DNA from: Clostridium sp. CX1
GTDB taxonomy: Bacteria; Bacillota; Clostridia; Clostridiales; Clostridiaceae
Assembly: GCF_025398335.1 (NCBI RefSeq)
Contig: NZ_JAODOO010000001.1
Span: forward strand, 186,001 to 250,000
DNA length: 64,000 nt
Direction: 5' to 3'
This document shows positions 25,919 through 34,082 of the stretch, in pieces. A program made the translations under genes and the position numbers. How positions within the stretch are numbered: position 1 is the first letter of the stretch; each line of letters opens with the position of its first letter. Below the pieces are notes generated by a model, which did not search any database, was not told the origin of the DNA, and worked only from the letters and a program-made list of their open reading frames with translations.

Positions 25919-26022
25919 GGTGAGCTAATTTATCTTAGCATTATTATGGGACTCAAAGGTAGCCTAGTAATTAGACTTGGCAGCCTGTGTATAAGATGAT
26001 GTTATACGTTGAGCATTAAATA

Positions 26023-26069
26023 TTTTAGGCTATGTTTTAATATGATGTTAAAACATAGCCTAAAAAAAT
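26023..26069. terminator. strong terminator, downstream of the reductase
   Basis: TTTTAGGCTATGTTTTAA and TTAAAACATAGCCTAAAA are perfect 18-bp arms with a 7-base loop. It is symmetric, with T or A runs on both sides. Confidence 0.85.
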
Positions 26070-26095
26070 TCTAGGTGGGGTTGTCAACCTAGAAT
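26068..26095. other. second hairpin directly after the terminator
   Basis: ATTCTAGGT and ACCTAGAAT are perfect 9-bp arms around a 10-base loop, touching the preceding terminator. The rest of the 340-base gap up to the sigma factor gene shows only a candidate promoter. Confidence 0.5.
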
Positions 26096-26211
26096 ACTCA
26101 ATATTTCAAGAAGATGGCGAATTAACTTTGCATAAACTCATTTCATTCCAAGCATTTCTAGAATTACCAAACCATTTTTATTGTATAATTTATTTATTCT
26201 CCCAATATTCG

Positions 26212-26239
26212 GGAACCTTTTGGAGTTATAGATCATCTA
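26212..26239 (+). promoter_or_regulatory. candidate ECF-sigma promoter
   Basis: GGAACCTT at 26212 followed 16 bases after GGAACC by CATCTA at 26234-26239 resembles the GGAAC / CGTC-type elements of ECF sigma promoters. It lies just before the ECF sigma gene, so autoregulation is likely. Confidence 0.4.
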
Positions 26240-26261
26240 TCATATGTATGGAGGTGGTAGA

Positions 26262-26810
26262 TTGGAATTAGAAAATAGTACTACAGTAAATTCCAAAATA
26301 GAAGTTGTTAACTTTAAAACTCTAAGTAAGGATTCTTTTGCGGAACTTATTCTGGAGAATAAGGTTTCTCTCTATAGGCTCTCAAAAAGTATTTTAAAAA
26401 CCGAAGCTGATGTTCAAGACGCTATAAGTGAAACTATTATTAAAGCCTATACGAATATACATAAACTAAAAGCAATGAATAGCTTTAAACCTTGGATTAT
26501 GAAAATACTTGTCAATGAATGTTACAGCATAATAAAAAAACACAAGAAAATAGAGCTTACAGATGATTTTACAGCCTATGAAGGAAGCTACGAAGATAAA
26601 ACTGACGATAACCTTATGTTTTATGTTAACCAATTAAAGGATGAGTTTAAGAGTGTGATCATTTTGTTTTACTATGATGATATAAGTATAAAGAATATTA
26701 GTAAGATTTTAAACCTCTCTGAAGGTACGGTAAAGTCCAGACTAAGCAGAGCCAAAGTAAAGCTTAAGGTAATGATGGAGGAAAACTCAGGAGGTGATAG
26801 TTTTGAATAA
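26262..26810 (+). CDS. ECF-type RNA polymerase sigma factor
   Basis: I place the start at TTG 26262, 6 bases after GGAGGT; an in-frame ATG at 26244 lies before the ribosome site. The 182-residue protein has sigma region 2 (SLYRLSKSILKTEADVQDAISETIIKA, then FKPWIMKILVNECY) and region 4 (SVIILFYYDDISIKNISKIL, then SEGTVKSRLSRAKVKLK). It directs transcription of a stress regulon. The following gene overlaps it by 8 bases and encodes its probable membrane anti-sigma factor. Confidence 0.9.
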   Translation: MELENSTTVNSKIEVVNFKTLSKDSFAELILENKVSLYRLSKSILKTEADVQDAISETIIKAYTNIHKLKAMNSFKPWIMKILVNECYSIIKKHKKIELTDDFTAYEGSYEDKTDDNLMFYVNQLKDEFKSVIILFYYDDISIKNISKILNLSEGTVKSRLSRAKVKLKVMMEENSGGDSFE

Positions 26811-28182
26811 ATTAGATAATTTTGATAAGCTGCTCAAAAAAAAGGCTCGAGAAGAAGTCTGTTATATACCAGAGAATTTAAATAGGAGTATTAATAACAC
26901 GCTTGCTAACTTACCTAATAATAAAAAACATAAGAGGTCTATAAAAAAGATAGCCTTAGTTGCCGCATTGGTAGCTGCCATATCCTGTACTACTGTTCTG
27001 GCAAGTACCACTTCAACAATTAAAAATACATTAAGCGGAATTATATCACACTTTGATAATACAAAAGATACACGATATATTACTGATAAAACCAGCTTTG
27101 ATAAATTTAATAAGTCAATAGGGGTTTCTGTTCAGGACAAAGGCATAAAATTTAAAGTAGAAAATATAGCGACAGATGATAACTTTATGAATATCTTTTA
27201 TACTATAGAGAGTCAAAACTCAATAAATATGTTCCCTAATGACGATGATGCTAAGATTTTTGAGGCCTTTTTATCTACACCTTTTCTAAAACTTAAAATC
27301 AACGGAAAAGAGGCAAAGGAATCCAACCACAATGATATAGATGCTTACTTTCAGAGTGATAAGGTCTTAAAGGTAATGAGAAGATTTAATGTATCTCAAA
27401 TTAACTTACCTGAGAAGTTTGATGTTGAAATATCTACAGATGAAATCTTCAAAACAAAAGGAAAATGGGTAATTACAGCTAGTGTAGACAAATCTGATGT
27501 TGCTGTTGAAACAAAAACAGTAAAGCCTAATATAAAGAAAACTATTGATTTAGGAGACTATAAACATAGTATTATAATAGATAAGGTATCTATTTCTCCC
27601 TTTGGAGACCAAATAGTTATAAGTGAAAAAACCTTGAATGACAGGCTCTTTGATATATTTGCTATCTTTGATGATAAGGGGAATAATTTAGATGTATTAA
27701 ATACTGATATACAGGGCAGCCGCTTTGGTAAAGCAACGAATTCTTTTGAATTTATTAAAGGGAGTACCGGTATGAAATACATAAGCTTAGTACCAATAAA
27801 ATTTACTGAGTCAGGTAAGGCAATTATTGAAAAGGTTGATATTCAGAAGCTGCCTATAACCTTTAAAACTAATAATGCCGGCAGTAGAATTGTTGATAAG
27901 ATAGAGTTTGATAAAAACGTAATAAGAATTAAGTACCATAATGAAGGACTTCAATTATGGGATCCCGCATTTCTATTCTACGATGCCGCTGGAAACGATC
28001 TTGACCTCGGCGCTAATGGAAGCACTACGGCAGTTGATAGACAAACTGGAGAATTTACCCAGACGCTAACCTTTGGTAATAAAAATGTAGATTTTTCAAA
28101 GATAGCGAAGATTGGTACATTTACTGGAGTACAGAAAATTGATTTGCTTAAAGATCAGGCTATAAAAATTAATTTGCAATAG
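26803..28182 (+). CDS. DUF4179-type membrane anti-sigma factor
   Basis: The start TTG 26803 lies 8 bases after a perfect AGGAGG and overlaps the sigma gene end, so translation is coupled. The 459-residue protein has a cytoplasmic N-terminal part of about 50 residues, one membrane segment near residues 50-70 (KIALVAALVAAISCTTVLA), and a large exterior domain. The stretch after the membrane segment (IGVSVQDKGIKFKVENIATDD) fits the DUF4179 family that pairs with ECF sigma factors. It should hold the sigma factor inactive until an envelope signal is sensed. The signal is unknown. Confidence 0.85.
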   Translation: MNKLDNFDKLLKKKAREEVCYIPENLNRSINNTLANLPNNKKHKRSIKKIALVAALVAAISCTTVLASTTSTIKNTLSGIISHFDNTKDTRYITDKTSFDKFNKSIGVSVQDKGIKFKVENIATDDNFMNIFYTIESQNSINMFPNDDDAKIFEAFLSTPFLKLKINGKEAKESNHNDIDAYFQSDKVLKVMRRFNVSQINLPEKFDVEISTDEIFKTKGKWVITASVDKSDVAVETKTVKPNIKKTIDLGDYKHSIIIDKVSISPFGDQIVISEKTLNDRLFDIFAIFDDKGNNLDVLNTDIQGSRFGKATNSFEFIKGSTGMKYISLVPIKFTESGKAIIEKVDIQKLPITFKTNNAGSRIVDKIEFDKNVIRIKYHNEGLQLWDPAFLFYDAAGNDLDLGANGSTTAVDRQTGEFTQTLTFGNKNVDFSKIAKIGTFTGVQKIDLLKDQAIKINLQ

Positions 28183-28219
28183 TTATATATCTAACTTCTT
28201 CTTTGTCAGTTTAGAGTTT

Positions 28220-28262
28220 ATTTTTTAGAAAACCTATCGAATCTAATAGGTTTTCTAAAAAA
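28220..28262. terminator. bidirectional terminator
   Basis: TTTTTTAGAAAACCTAT and ATAGGTTTTCTAAAAAA are perfect 17-bp arms with an 8-base loop. It ends the sigma/anti-sigma operon, and transcription from the opposite strand could also end here. Confidence 0.9.
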
Positions 28263-28438
28263 TTTCACTGAGAAGGTAATCTAATACTTATATTAGACCT
28301 ATTCAAAATCATACATAAAGACATCAAATTTTCTCTCTATGAGATTTTGATTTATTAAGGGTTTAATAGCTTTCCTTTGACATATAGTAGTCTACTAAAG
28401 GTTTTGCGTAAATTCATAATTATAGTAAGCATAATTTA

Positions 28439-28894
28439 TCATAATATTGGTACACAAATTTCACAATAATGCCTATTTATCATCTGCGCTGCATAGCGTT
28501 CAATAATAGGTCTTCTATCATCAAATTCATAGTTTCTTTTTGATAGTTCCCAAAATATCTCCATCCATGCTTTTTGTATAGCATCTACTGTGTGACTTAT
28601 TTTAAATACGCAGTATTTTCCACCAACAGTTTTTCCGAAATTAATATACTTATTATCAACCTTAAATGCATCCGAAACAACTAAGCATGTATCATAACGA
28701 CAATCTTTAGCTTCTGTGAATTGGGGGTTATCTTGGGCTATTCCTAATATAATTGAACTTTCGCTAAGCAAGTTTTTTTCTTTAGCCCAACTTTTTAATT
28801 GTTCCATTATTTGCACATTCTCTGAACCGTAAGAACCTGTTCTTCGTATATAAGCAATTTTATATGATGGTATTATTTCAATACTAATGTCCAT
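28439..28894 (-). CDS. GyrI-like / AraC effector-binding domain protein
   Basis: The 151-residue protein is a stand-alone GyrI-like domain. It begins with a strand reading IEIIPSYKIAYIRRTGSYG, has a central RYDTCLVVSDAF, and ends with an aromatic FWELSKRNYEFDDRRPIIERY motif carrying the ligand-pocket Glu. Such proteins bind small cationic or hydrophobic ligands (as in BmrR) or hydrolyse some of them. There is no DNA-binding domain. AAGGAAG precedes the ATG. A role in drug handling is possible in this resistance-rich region but is only inference. Confidence 0.85.
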   Translation of the reverse strand: MDISIEIIPSYKIAYIRRTGSYGSENVQIMEQLKSWAKEKNLLSESSIILGIAQDNPQFTEAKDCRYDTCLVVSDAFKVDNKYINFGKTVGGKYCVFKISHTVDAIQKAWMEIFWELSKRNYEFDDRRPIIERYAAQMINRHYCEICVPIL

Positions 28895-29086
28895 AATTTA
28901 ACTTCCTTTTCAATAGAGTACATCGATGTCTGAATTCATCATATAATGCTTTAAAATGTATTTCAACTTATTTTTTAAAATTATAAGAGCTAATACCAAA
29001 GTATCTGTGAGGACTATATATAGGGATATTGATATTGTTTCACAACTCGCTTATTTATAGGCCATATTTTAGATAGATGCGGATTA

Positions 29087-29115
29087 TTGATACATTATAG
29101 CACATATGCTATAAT
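29087..29115 (+). promoter_or_regulatory. sigma-A promoter of the cat leader
   Basis: TTGATA at 29087-29092 and TATAAT at 29110-29115 are exactly 17 bp apart. The transcript would begin about 25 bases before the leader peptide. Confidence 0.85.
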
Positions 29116-29148
29116 ACAAACCATAAGTACAGGTTTGGAGGTTGTAAA

Positions 29149-29178
29149 GTGATTACCGCAATTAAGATAGCCTTCTAA
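29149..29178 (+). CDS. nine-residue leader peptide of the cat gene
   Basis: A GTG start with GGAGG about 9 bases upstream opens the peptide MITAIKIAF then TAA. It ends inside the left arm of a hairpin that hides the cat ribosome site. This is the arrangement of chloramphenicol-inducible translation attenuation: a drug-stalled ribosome on the leader opens the stem. The peptide has alanine near its start and end, fitting the known preference of chloramphenicol stalling for alanine. The role is inferred from the layout. Confidence 0.7.
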   Translation: MITAIKIAF

Positions 29179-29207
29179 AATAAGTCAACGAAACTTTTTA
29201 GGAGGCT
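29169..29207 (+). promoter_or_regulatory. RBS-sequestering stem before cat
   Basis: AGCCTTCTAAAA at 29169-29180 pairs with TTTTAGGAGGCT at 29196-29207, one mismatch in 12. The right arm contains the cat ribosome site AGGAGG (29200-29205), so the closed stem blocks cat translation. Confidence 0.8.
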
Positions 29208-29213
29208 AAAACT

Positions 29214-29873
29214 ATGAAATTTAATTTAATAGATATTGAACATTGGACCAGAAAACCATATTTTGAACACTATTTGAATTCTGTTAGGTGCACTTATAGC
29301 ATGACAGCAAATATAGAAATAACAAATTTATTGCATGATATTAAACTTAAAAAACTTAAACTGTATCCAACACTTATTTATATCATTGCAACTGTGGTTA
29401 ATAATCATAAGGAATTCCGCACTTGTTTTGATGAAAACGGTAATTTAGGATACTGGGATAGTATGAGTCCGAGCTATACTATCTTTCATAAGGATAACGA
29501 AACATTTTCAAGTATCTGGACAGAATACGATGAAAATTTTCCGTGTTTTTACAGTAAGTATTTTGATGATATTAAAAACTATGGGGACATTATGAGGTTT
29601 ACTCCGAAATTGAATGAACCAGCTAATACATTTCCTATATCCTGCATACCTTGGGTGAGTTTTACTGGGTTTAATTTGAATATATATAATGATGGAAGAT
29701 ACTTAGTTCCTATTTTTACTATTGGTAAATATTTTGAACAGAATAATAAAATATTTATTCCTATGTCCATACAGGTTCACCATGCAGTTTGTGATGGTTA
29801 CTATACCAGCAGATTTATTAATGAGGTACAAGAATTAGCAGTAAATTCTCAAACATGGTTAAGACATAAATAG
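29214..29873 (+). CDS. cat: chloramphenicol acetyltransferase (classical CatA type)
   Basis: The 219-residue protein has the CatA start FNLIDIEHWTRKPYFEHYLN, the substrate-site SCIPWVSFTGFNLN, and the catalytic motif IQVHHAVCDGYY with the active His. The length is usual for a trimeric CAT. It transfers acetyl from acetyl-CoA to chloramphenicol in the cytoplasm. A dedicated promoter, leader peptide and sequestering stem indicate drug-inducible control. No mobile element lies next to it, so it may be an intrinsic clostridial cat. Confidence 0.92.
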   Translation: MKFNLIDIEHWTRKPYFEHYLNSVRCTYSMTANIEITNLLHDIKLKKLKLYPTLIYIIATVVNNHKEFRTCFDENGNLGYWDSMSPSYTIFHKDNETFSSIWTEYDENFPCFYSKYFDDIKNYGDIMRFTPKLNEPANTFPISCIPWVSFTGFNLNIYNDGRYLVPIFTIGKYFEQNNKIFIPMSIQVHHAVCDGYYTSRFINEVQELAVNSQTWLRHK

Positions 29874-29904
29874 ACTATACTATTCTTATCTTATAAACTA
29901 AAAT

Positions 29905-29936
29905 AAGGGAAGTCGGATGGCTTCCCTTAAAAATTG
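29905..29936. terminator. terminator after cat
   Basis: AAGGGAAG and CTTCCCTT form an 8-bp stem near 29905-29928. It lies between the converging cat and apbE genes. Confidence 0.6.
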
Positions 29937-29997
29937 ATTTATTTTAATCTCAACATCGCAATCACGTCAACTTAAAATGCGATGAAGAAATACTGTA

Positions 29998-31050
29998 TTA
30001 TTGTCGATTTGCCATTGTAAATTCAGGGTTTAGCTTATCCAGTTGTATCTTCCAACCTGATGATTTATAGATTTTATAGTCTGTAGTTACAGCCATGCAT
30101 GAAACACCTGGTAAACTGTCTATAACTTTTAAACCTTTGTCTATGCCAGATACAAAAACAGTTTTAGTAAGAATATCTGCAAGCATATTACCGTCAGGAA
30201 TATTACTATCTATAACTATAGTATCACTCATCACTCCATTGTCTGTTGGGTAGCCAGTGGCTGGATTTAATATATGATGATACCTCTTACCATCTTTTAT
30301 AAAAAATCTCTCATAATCGCCAGATGTAGAGAGTGCCTGTTCTGACAAATTAATTATACCTAGGTAGTTTTGCTTATTATCCTTTCTTGGGTGCTGAATT
30401 CCAATTGTCCAAGGTGTACCATCTGGTTTCTTGCCAAGAGTATATATAGAACTTCCACCAAGACTTATGAGGGCACTGTTAACACTGTATTTTTCAAAAA
30501 CTTTTATAACCTCATCGGCAGCAAATCCCTTGGCTATGCCACCTAAATCTATTGACATACCTTCCTTTAGTAGTTTAACACTATTATTCCCATCCATTAT
30601 GCTGATATTACTGTATCCTACCAATGGTAATTTTGACTTAATTTCTGCATCTGTAGGTATTCTCTCATTATCAGTACCTATTCCCCAAAGTTTTATAAGC
30701 GGTCCTACAGTTATGTCAAAGGCTCCATTACTTAATTTAGAATATTTCACTGCGGTTTTAAGCATTTTAATAACTTCAGGATGTACCGTTACATACTCCT
30801 TACCTGCGGCCTGATTAATTTTACTTATGTCACTAGTCACTATGTTTGCACTAGCCATTTGTTCAATTTCATCCATTCTTGTAAAAGCTGCGTCTATAGC
30901 TTCACTAGCTTTGGGACCATAGGCTTTTATTTGGATAACAGTATCCATTTTTAAGGATGTTCTGTTAATTTCTTGATCTTTTTTTGAACATCCAGCAAAG
31001 AAAAGTGTTAACATAATGAACGTCATCATTATAGATATTCTTTTTATCAT
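29998..31050 (-). CDS. apbE: FAD:protein FMN transferase, lipoprotein (ApbE family)
   Basis: The 350-residue protein has a lipoprotein signal with lipobox LFFAGC at residues 16-21. ApbE motifs follow: SLKMDTVIQIKAYG, GAFDITVGPLIKLWGIG, SIDLGGIAKGFAADEV and the HHILNPATGYPTDNG substrate stretch. It attaches FMN through a phosphodiester bond to threonines of flavoproteins such as RnfG/D or NqrC on the outer membrane face. No Rnf genes or flavoprotein with the target motif are visible here. GGAGG precedes the ATG. A putative exported protein gene lies upstream on the same strand. Confidence 0.92.
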   Translation of the reverse strand: MIKRISIMMTFIMLTLFFAGCSKKDQEINRTSLKMDTVIQIKAYGPKASEAIDAAFTRMDEIEQMASANIVTSDISKINQAAGKEYVTVHPEVIKMLKTAVKYSKLSNGAFDITVGPLIKLWGIGTDNERIPTDAEIKSKLPLVGYSNISIMDGNNSVKLLKEGMSIDLGGIAKGFAADEVIKVFEKYSVNSALISLGGSSIYTLGKKPDGTPWTIGIQHPRKDNKQNYLGIINLSEQALSTSGDYERFFIKDGKRYHHILNPATGYPTDNGVMSDTIVIDSNIPDGNMLADILTKTVFVSGIDKGLKVIDSLPGVSCMAVTTDYKIYKSSGWKIQLDKLNPEFTMANRQ

Positions 31051-31253
31051 TCGTAATCCTCCATGAGATACTTTAAGAAATTCGATAGCTTATTTAATTA
31101 TTTTATATTATTTTTTATTAATTTCATAGAATGTTTTTAATATCTTGCAGAGCTAAAACTTGAAATGAGAAGCTTGATATATAAAGTCACTGTAAAAATT
31201 AAACTTATAGTAGTTATTACACAGATAGATATGAAAACTCTAAATTTACTTAT

Positions 31254-31730
31254 CTATATAACATTTATTTTGAATACATAAGTAACGGAACGGCCTTCCT
31301 CCCACCATCCAAAGATTGAATAGGTATATTCTCCATTTTCTACTGGGGCATTAAAAGAATTTTTATTTACCACTTGTTTAACTAAATTAGGATATAGTGG
31401 ACCATCTTTACCTACTATTACTAAGTCTACAGCAGTTCTGCTTGGCTGTTTCCACGAAGTATTAAAATCAAATTTTATTTCTTCACCTTTTTTTACAGAA
31501 ACAGTTTTAAGGTTTTTCGTTAAAACAAGTGGATTATCACCCATATGTGTAGCTCCTCCATTAGGTTTATCACACCAAGTATATTCATTTTTTATAGTTT
31601 CAATTTTGCTCTGATTATATGTAACCCTAATCTCAGGTGGTGACAACGGAATATGTTTTTTCGCAAGTCTAGGCCAAAACAATACAGAGACTAGCACTAC
31701 TATTGTTGCAACAGTAAAATACTTTTTCAA
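31254..31730 (-). CDS. putative membrane-anchored exported protein, unknown
   Basis: The 158-residue protein starts from TTG after GAGGGGGG. It has one N-terminal hydrophobic segment at residues 4-19 (FTVATIVVLVSVLFWP), so it is probably anchored or secreted. The exterior part is rich in beta-forming residues with Trp-rich patches (NEYTWCDKPNGGATHMGDN, FGWWEEGRSVTYVFK). No family is recognised. It lies 200 bases upstream of apbE on the same strand and might share its transcript, but the gap argues for separate control. Confidence 0.55.
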   Translation of the reverse strand: MKKYFTVATIVVLVSVLFWPRLAKKHIPLSPPEIRVTYNQSKIETIKNEYTWCDKPNGGATHMGDNPLVLTKNLKTVSVKKGEEIKFDFNTSWKQPSRTAVDLVIVGKDGPLYPNLVKQVVNKNSFNAPVENGEYTYSIFGWWEEGRSVTYVFKINVI

Positions 31731-31822
31731 AGTAGCCCCCCCTCAATTTCATTTAAACTATCAGATTCATCAATAAAACACTCTGCTGAAATAGTTACTA
31801 TGTATAGTAATATTTCCATCTT

Positions 31823-31876
31823 CCCTAGCTAAACCTTTTCTTGTTTCTATTTTAAGGTGCTCCGCTTTTCCTGTCT
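31823..31876 (-). repeat. 54-bp coding-relic repeat, copy 1
   Basis: The segment matches 33457-33510 in 48 of 54 bases without gaps. On the minus strand both copies read TGKAEHLKIE followed by a basic stretch and GLARE, and four of the six differences keep the amino acid. A stop codon stands just before the frame in this copy. It looks like a degraded piece of a once-coding sequence. The surrounding 410-base gap otherwise holds only the short ORF at 32075. Confidence 0.5.
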
Positions 31877-32074
31877 ACAATATTATACTAGCATCAGTCT
31901 AGGAGAAGGGATCTATGTTTAGTCTATGTTAAATATTGTAGTTTTTTATTCCCTTGATATATAATTGAATAAATGGGCACTTGTTATAAAGAAACAGATA
32001 AGCAGAAATATGTTCTTGAAAATAGACTAATATAGAAGGAGTTAAAAGATAAAGATTATTTAAGGAGTGATTCT

Positions 32075-32104
32075 ATGAGGAAATGTATTGTAATAATGGG
32101 ATAG
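32075..32104 (+). other. nine-codon ORF before the hexapeptide acetyltransferase
   Basis: ATG 32075 has TAAGGAGTG close upstream and encodes MRKCIVIMG then TAG, 37 bases before the next gene. It could be a leader peptide. Unlike cat, I do not see a stem that would hide the downstream ribosome site. Confidence 0.3.
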
Positions 32105-32141
32105 TCAGAAAAGTAGTATAATATAAAGGAGAGAGTTAAAT

Positions 32142-32774
32142 ATGACTATTCCAAATTCAAACAAAGTATATCCAAGAAGCAACGATTACCAAACTATATA
32201 TCTTAAAAACGTAATTACAAGAGATAATATAAAAGTTGGAGATTATACAATATATAATGATTTTTATAATGACCCAAGAGATTTTGAAAAAAATAATGTC
32301 CTATACCAATATCCTGTAAACAAGGATAAATTAATAATTGGAAAGTTTTGTTCAATTGCATGTAGAGCAAAGTTTCTTATGACCAGTGGAAATCACTCAA
32401 TGAAATCACTATCTACTTACACCTTTCCAATATTTTATGAGGAATGGGGTTTAGACGTCAGCCATATAACAGATGCCTGGAACAATAAGGGAGATATTGT
32501 AATTGGAAATGATGTGTGGATAGGTTATGACGCTATAATTATGTCAGGTGTGAAAATTGGTGATGGTGCAATTATTGGAACCAGAGCAATAGTTACTAAT
32601 GATGTTCCACCTTATACTATTGTTGGAGGCATACCTGCAAAAGTTATAAAGAAAAGGTTTAGTGACGATATAATTTTAAAATTATTAAAAGTTAAGTGGT
32701 GGAATTGGTCATACGAAAAAATTGAGGCTAATATTCAATACATTCAATCAGGAAATATTAATAAATTAGTTTAA
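32142..32774 (+). CDS. xenobiotic acetyltransferase, Vat/CatB hexapeptide family
   Basis: The 210-residue protein is a left-handed beta-helix acetyltransferase. It has NKVYPRSNDYQTIYLKNVI at the start, KLIIGKFCSIACRAKFLMTS, GNHSMKSLSTYTFP with the catalytic His, and the coil repeats DIVIGNDVWIGYDAIIMSGV and IGDGAIIGTRAIVTNDV. The end KVKWWNWSYEKIEANI is typical of Vat and CatB enzymes that acetylate streptogramin A or chloramphenicol. Which antibiotic, if any, cannot be told from sequence. AAAGGAGAG precedes the ATG. Confidence 0.88.
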   Translation: MTIPNSNKVYPRSNDYQTIYLKNVITRDNIKVGDYTIYNDFYNDPRDFEKNNVLYQYPVNKDKLIIGKFCSIACRAKFLMTSGNHSMKSLSTYTFPIFYEEWGLDVSHITDAWNNKGDIVIGNDVWIGYDAIIMSGVKIGDGAIIGTRAIVTNDVPPYTIVGGIPAKVIKKRFSDDIILKLLKVKWWNWSYEKIEANIQYIQSGNINKLV

Positions 32775-32916
32775 TGTCTTATGCTGGTGATTTTGAAAAT
32801 GTTAATGAAAATCAGCTTTCGTAGAAAGCATTAAGTTTGAGTTTGTTTTCAAAGTTGAGCCAGCATTAGACCTTCTTCTCGAAATGAGGACTTCCAAGCA
32901 GGATAGCTCTATCAAA

Positions 32917-32937
32917 CACACTGATATTCAGTGTTTC
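32917..32937. other. hairpin between converging genes
   Basis: AACACACTGA and TCAGTGTTT form a short stem before the DUF1232 gene end. Further left (32776-32870), ATGCTGG and CCAGCAT with flanking matches make a large imperfect hairpin. Either could end transcription. Confidence 0.35.
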
Positions 32938-32980
32938 AAACTTTTGCTATGTAATATAAGGATATTCCGAACTGAAATTT

Positions 32981-33385
32981 TTAGATTATCTTTACTAAAA
33001 TATAACTGACTATTATAATCCATATACATATTATAATACCCCCAGCAATCCAATTTTGGGGTTTACCCTCGCTAAAAATATTTTCTAACTGTTGTCTACA
33101 TTCATTCATAATATTGCTTGGAATTAGTTTTATGGCAAAAGCAATACCCAGTGGCAATAAAATCAAATCATCAAGGTATCCTAAGATAGGTATAAAATCA
33201 GGTATTAGATCAATAGGACTTAAAGCATATCCTACTACTAATATTGAAACTAATTTCGCATAAAAGGGTACATCAGGTCGTTTATATGCAAAATATAACG
33301 CTCCAATCTCCTCTTTTATTTTTTTGGATTTTTGTTTAATTGTTGAAAACCAAATTCTAAATCTATCCTTTAATTTATTCTCCAT
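32981..33385 (-). CDS. YkvA/DUF1232 family small membrane protein
   Basis: The 134-residue protein contains the DUF1232 signature ALSPIDLIPDFIPILGYLDD near residue 55, embedded in a hydrophobic segment, and a second hydrophobic stretch at the C-terminus (IIICIWIIIVSYILVKII). The N-terminal 40 residues are basic. The family is common in Firmicutes and has no defined biochemical role. A perfect GGAGGTG lies just before the ATG. Confidence 0.88.
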   Translation of the reverse strand: MENKLKDRFRIWFSTIKQKSKKIKEEIGALYFAYKRPDVPFYAKLVSILVVGYALSPIDLIPDFIPILGYLDDLILLPLGIAFAIKLIPSNIMNECRQQLENIFSEGKPQNWIAGGIIICIWIIIVSYILVKII

Positions 33386-33456
33386 AAAGCACCTCCAAGT
33401 TAAGCTGGATCTATGTCAATATATAGACATCAAAAGTTGAACGAATTATGCAGACT

Positions 33457-33510
33457 CCCTAGCCAAACCTTCTCTTTTCTCTATTTTAAGGTGTTCGGCT
33501 TTTCCTGTCT
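33457..33510 (-). repeat. 54-bp coding-relic repeat, copy 2
   Basis: This is the partner of the segment at 31823-31876. The minus-strand frame here reads TGKAEHLKIEKREGLARESA then stop, and is open for at least 12 codons upstream. It lies in the gap between the DUF1232 and flavodoxin genes. Confidence 0.5.
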
Positions 33511-33554
33511 CAACGGTGTTCAGTGTACTCGAATTTTTGTGCCTCAATATACTT

Positions 33555-34031
33555 TTATTCCAACTCATATCCAATTGTTTCAAGCCAATTTATAACCTCT
33601 TCCGGTAGAGCGGTGCCGTTTATGGCAATACCAGGTAAAATTGTAGATTTTGAGCATTCTTTAGCTATATCATCTTCAATTTGGCAAAATCCACCGCCTC
33701 CATGAGTGCAAAAGGGAATTACTGTTTTGCCTGTAAAATCATGTTGTTTAAGAAAACTCATAACTGGCGGAGCTAATGTTTTAAACCAGTTAGGCGTGCC
33801 TATAAATATTGTTTGATAATCATCTATTGATTGGTTTCCAGATATTAGTTTAGGGCAAAACCCTCGAGCAATTTGGTTTCTTACTTCTTTAGCGGCGGTA
33901 TTATAATCAAAGGAATAATTCTTATCAGGAATTAATTCTATTATAGTGCCACCAGTATGTTTTGCTATTTCTAGTGCTAAATTTTTTGTGTTTTGAAAGA
34001 GGGAATAATATACAATTAGTGTACTGTTCAT
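33555..34031 (-). CDS. flavodoxin-like protein
   Basis: The 158-residue protein has a flavodoxin fold. The N-terminal strand TLIVYYSLFQNTKNLALEIA supplies the FMN-phosphate loop, IFIGTPNWFKTLAPPVMSFL the second loop, and VIPFCTHGGGGF the third. It matches the flavodoxin_4 type found as an oxidoreductase in clostridia. It may serve as an electron carrier or NAD(P)H-dependent reductase. AAAGGAG precedes the ATG. It is preceded on the same strand by the methyltransferase gene. Confidence 0.85.
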   Translation of the reverse strand: MNSTLIVYYSLFQNTKNLALEIAKHTGGTIIELIPDKNYSFDYNTAAKEVRNQIARGFCPKLISGNQSIDDYQTIFIGTPNWFKTLAPPVMSFLKQHDFTGKTVIPFCTHGGGGFCQIEDDIAKECSKSTILPGIAINGTALPEEVINWLETIGYELE

Positions 34032-34082
34032 ATATGTTTTTTCTCCTTTTTATTAAATAACAATTAATCATAGTGCCTTACA

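Noticed and set aside
25922-26211. CRISPR-like or multi-copy repeat in the gap before the sigma factor
   Set aside because: The gap holds separate hairpins that do not repeat one another and has no spacer pattern.
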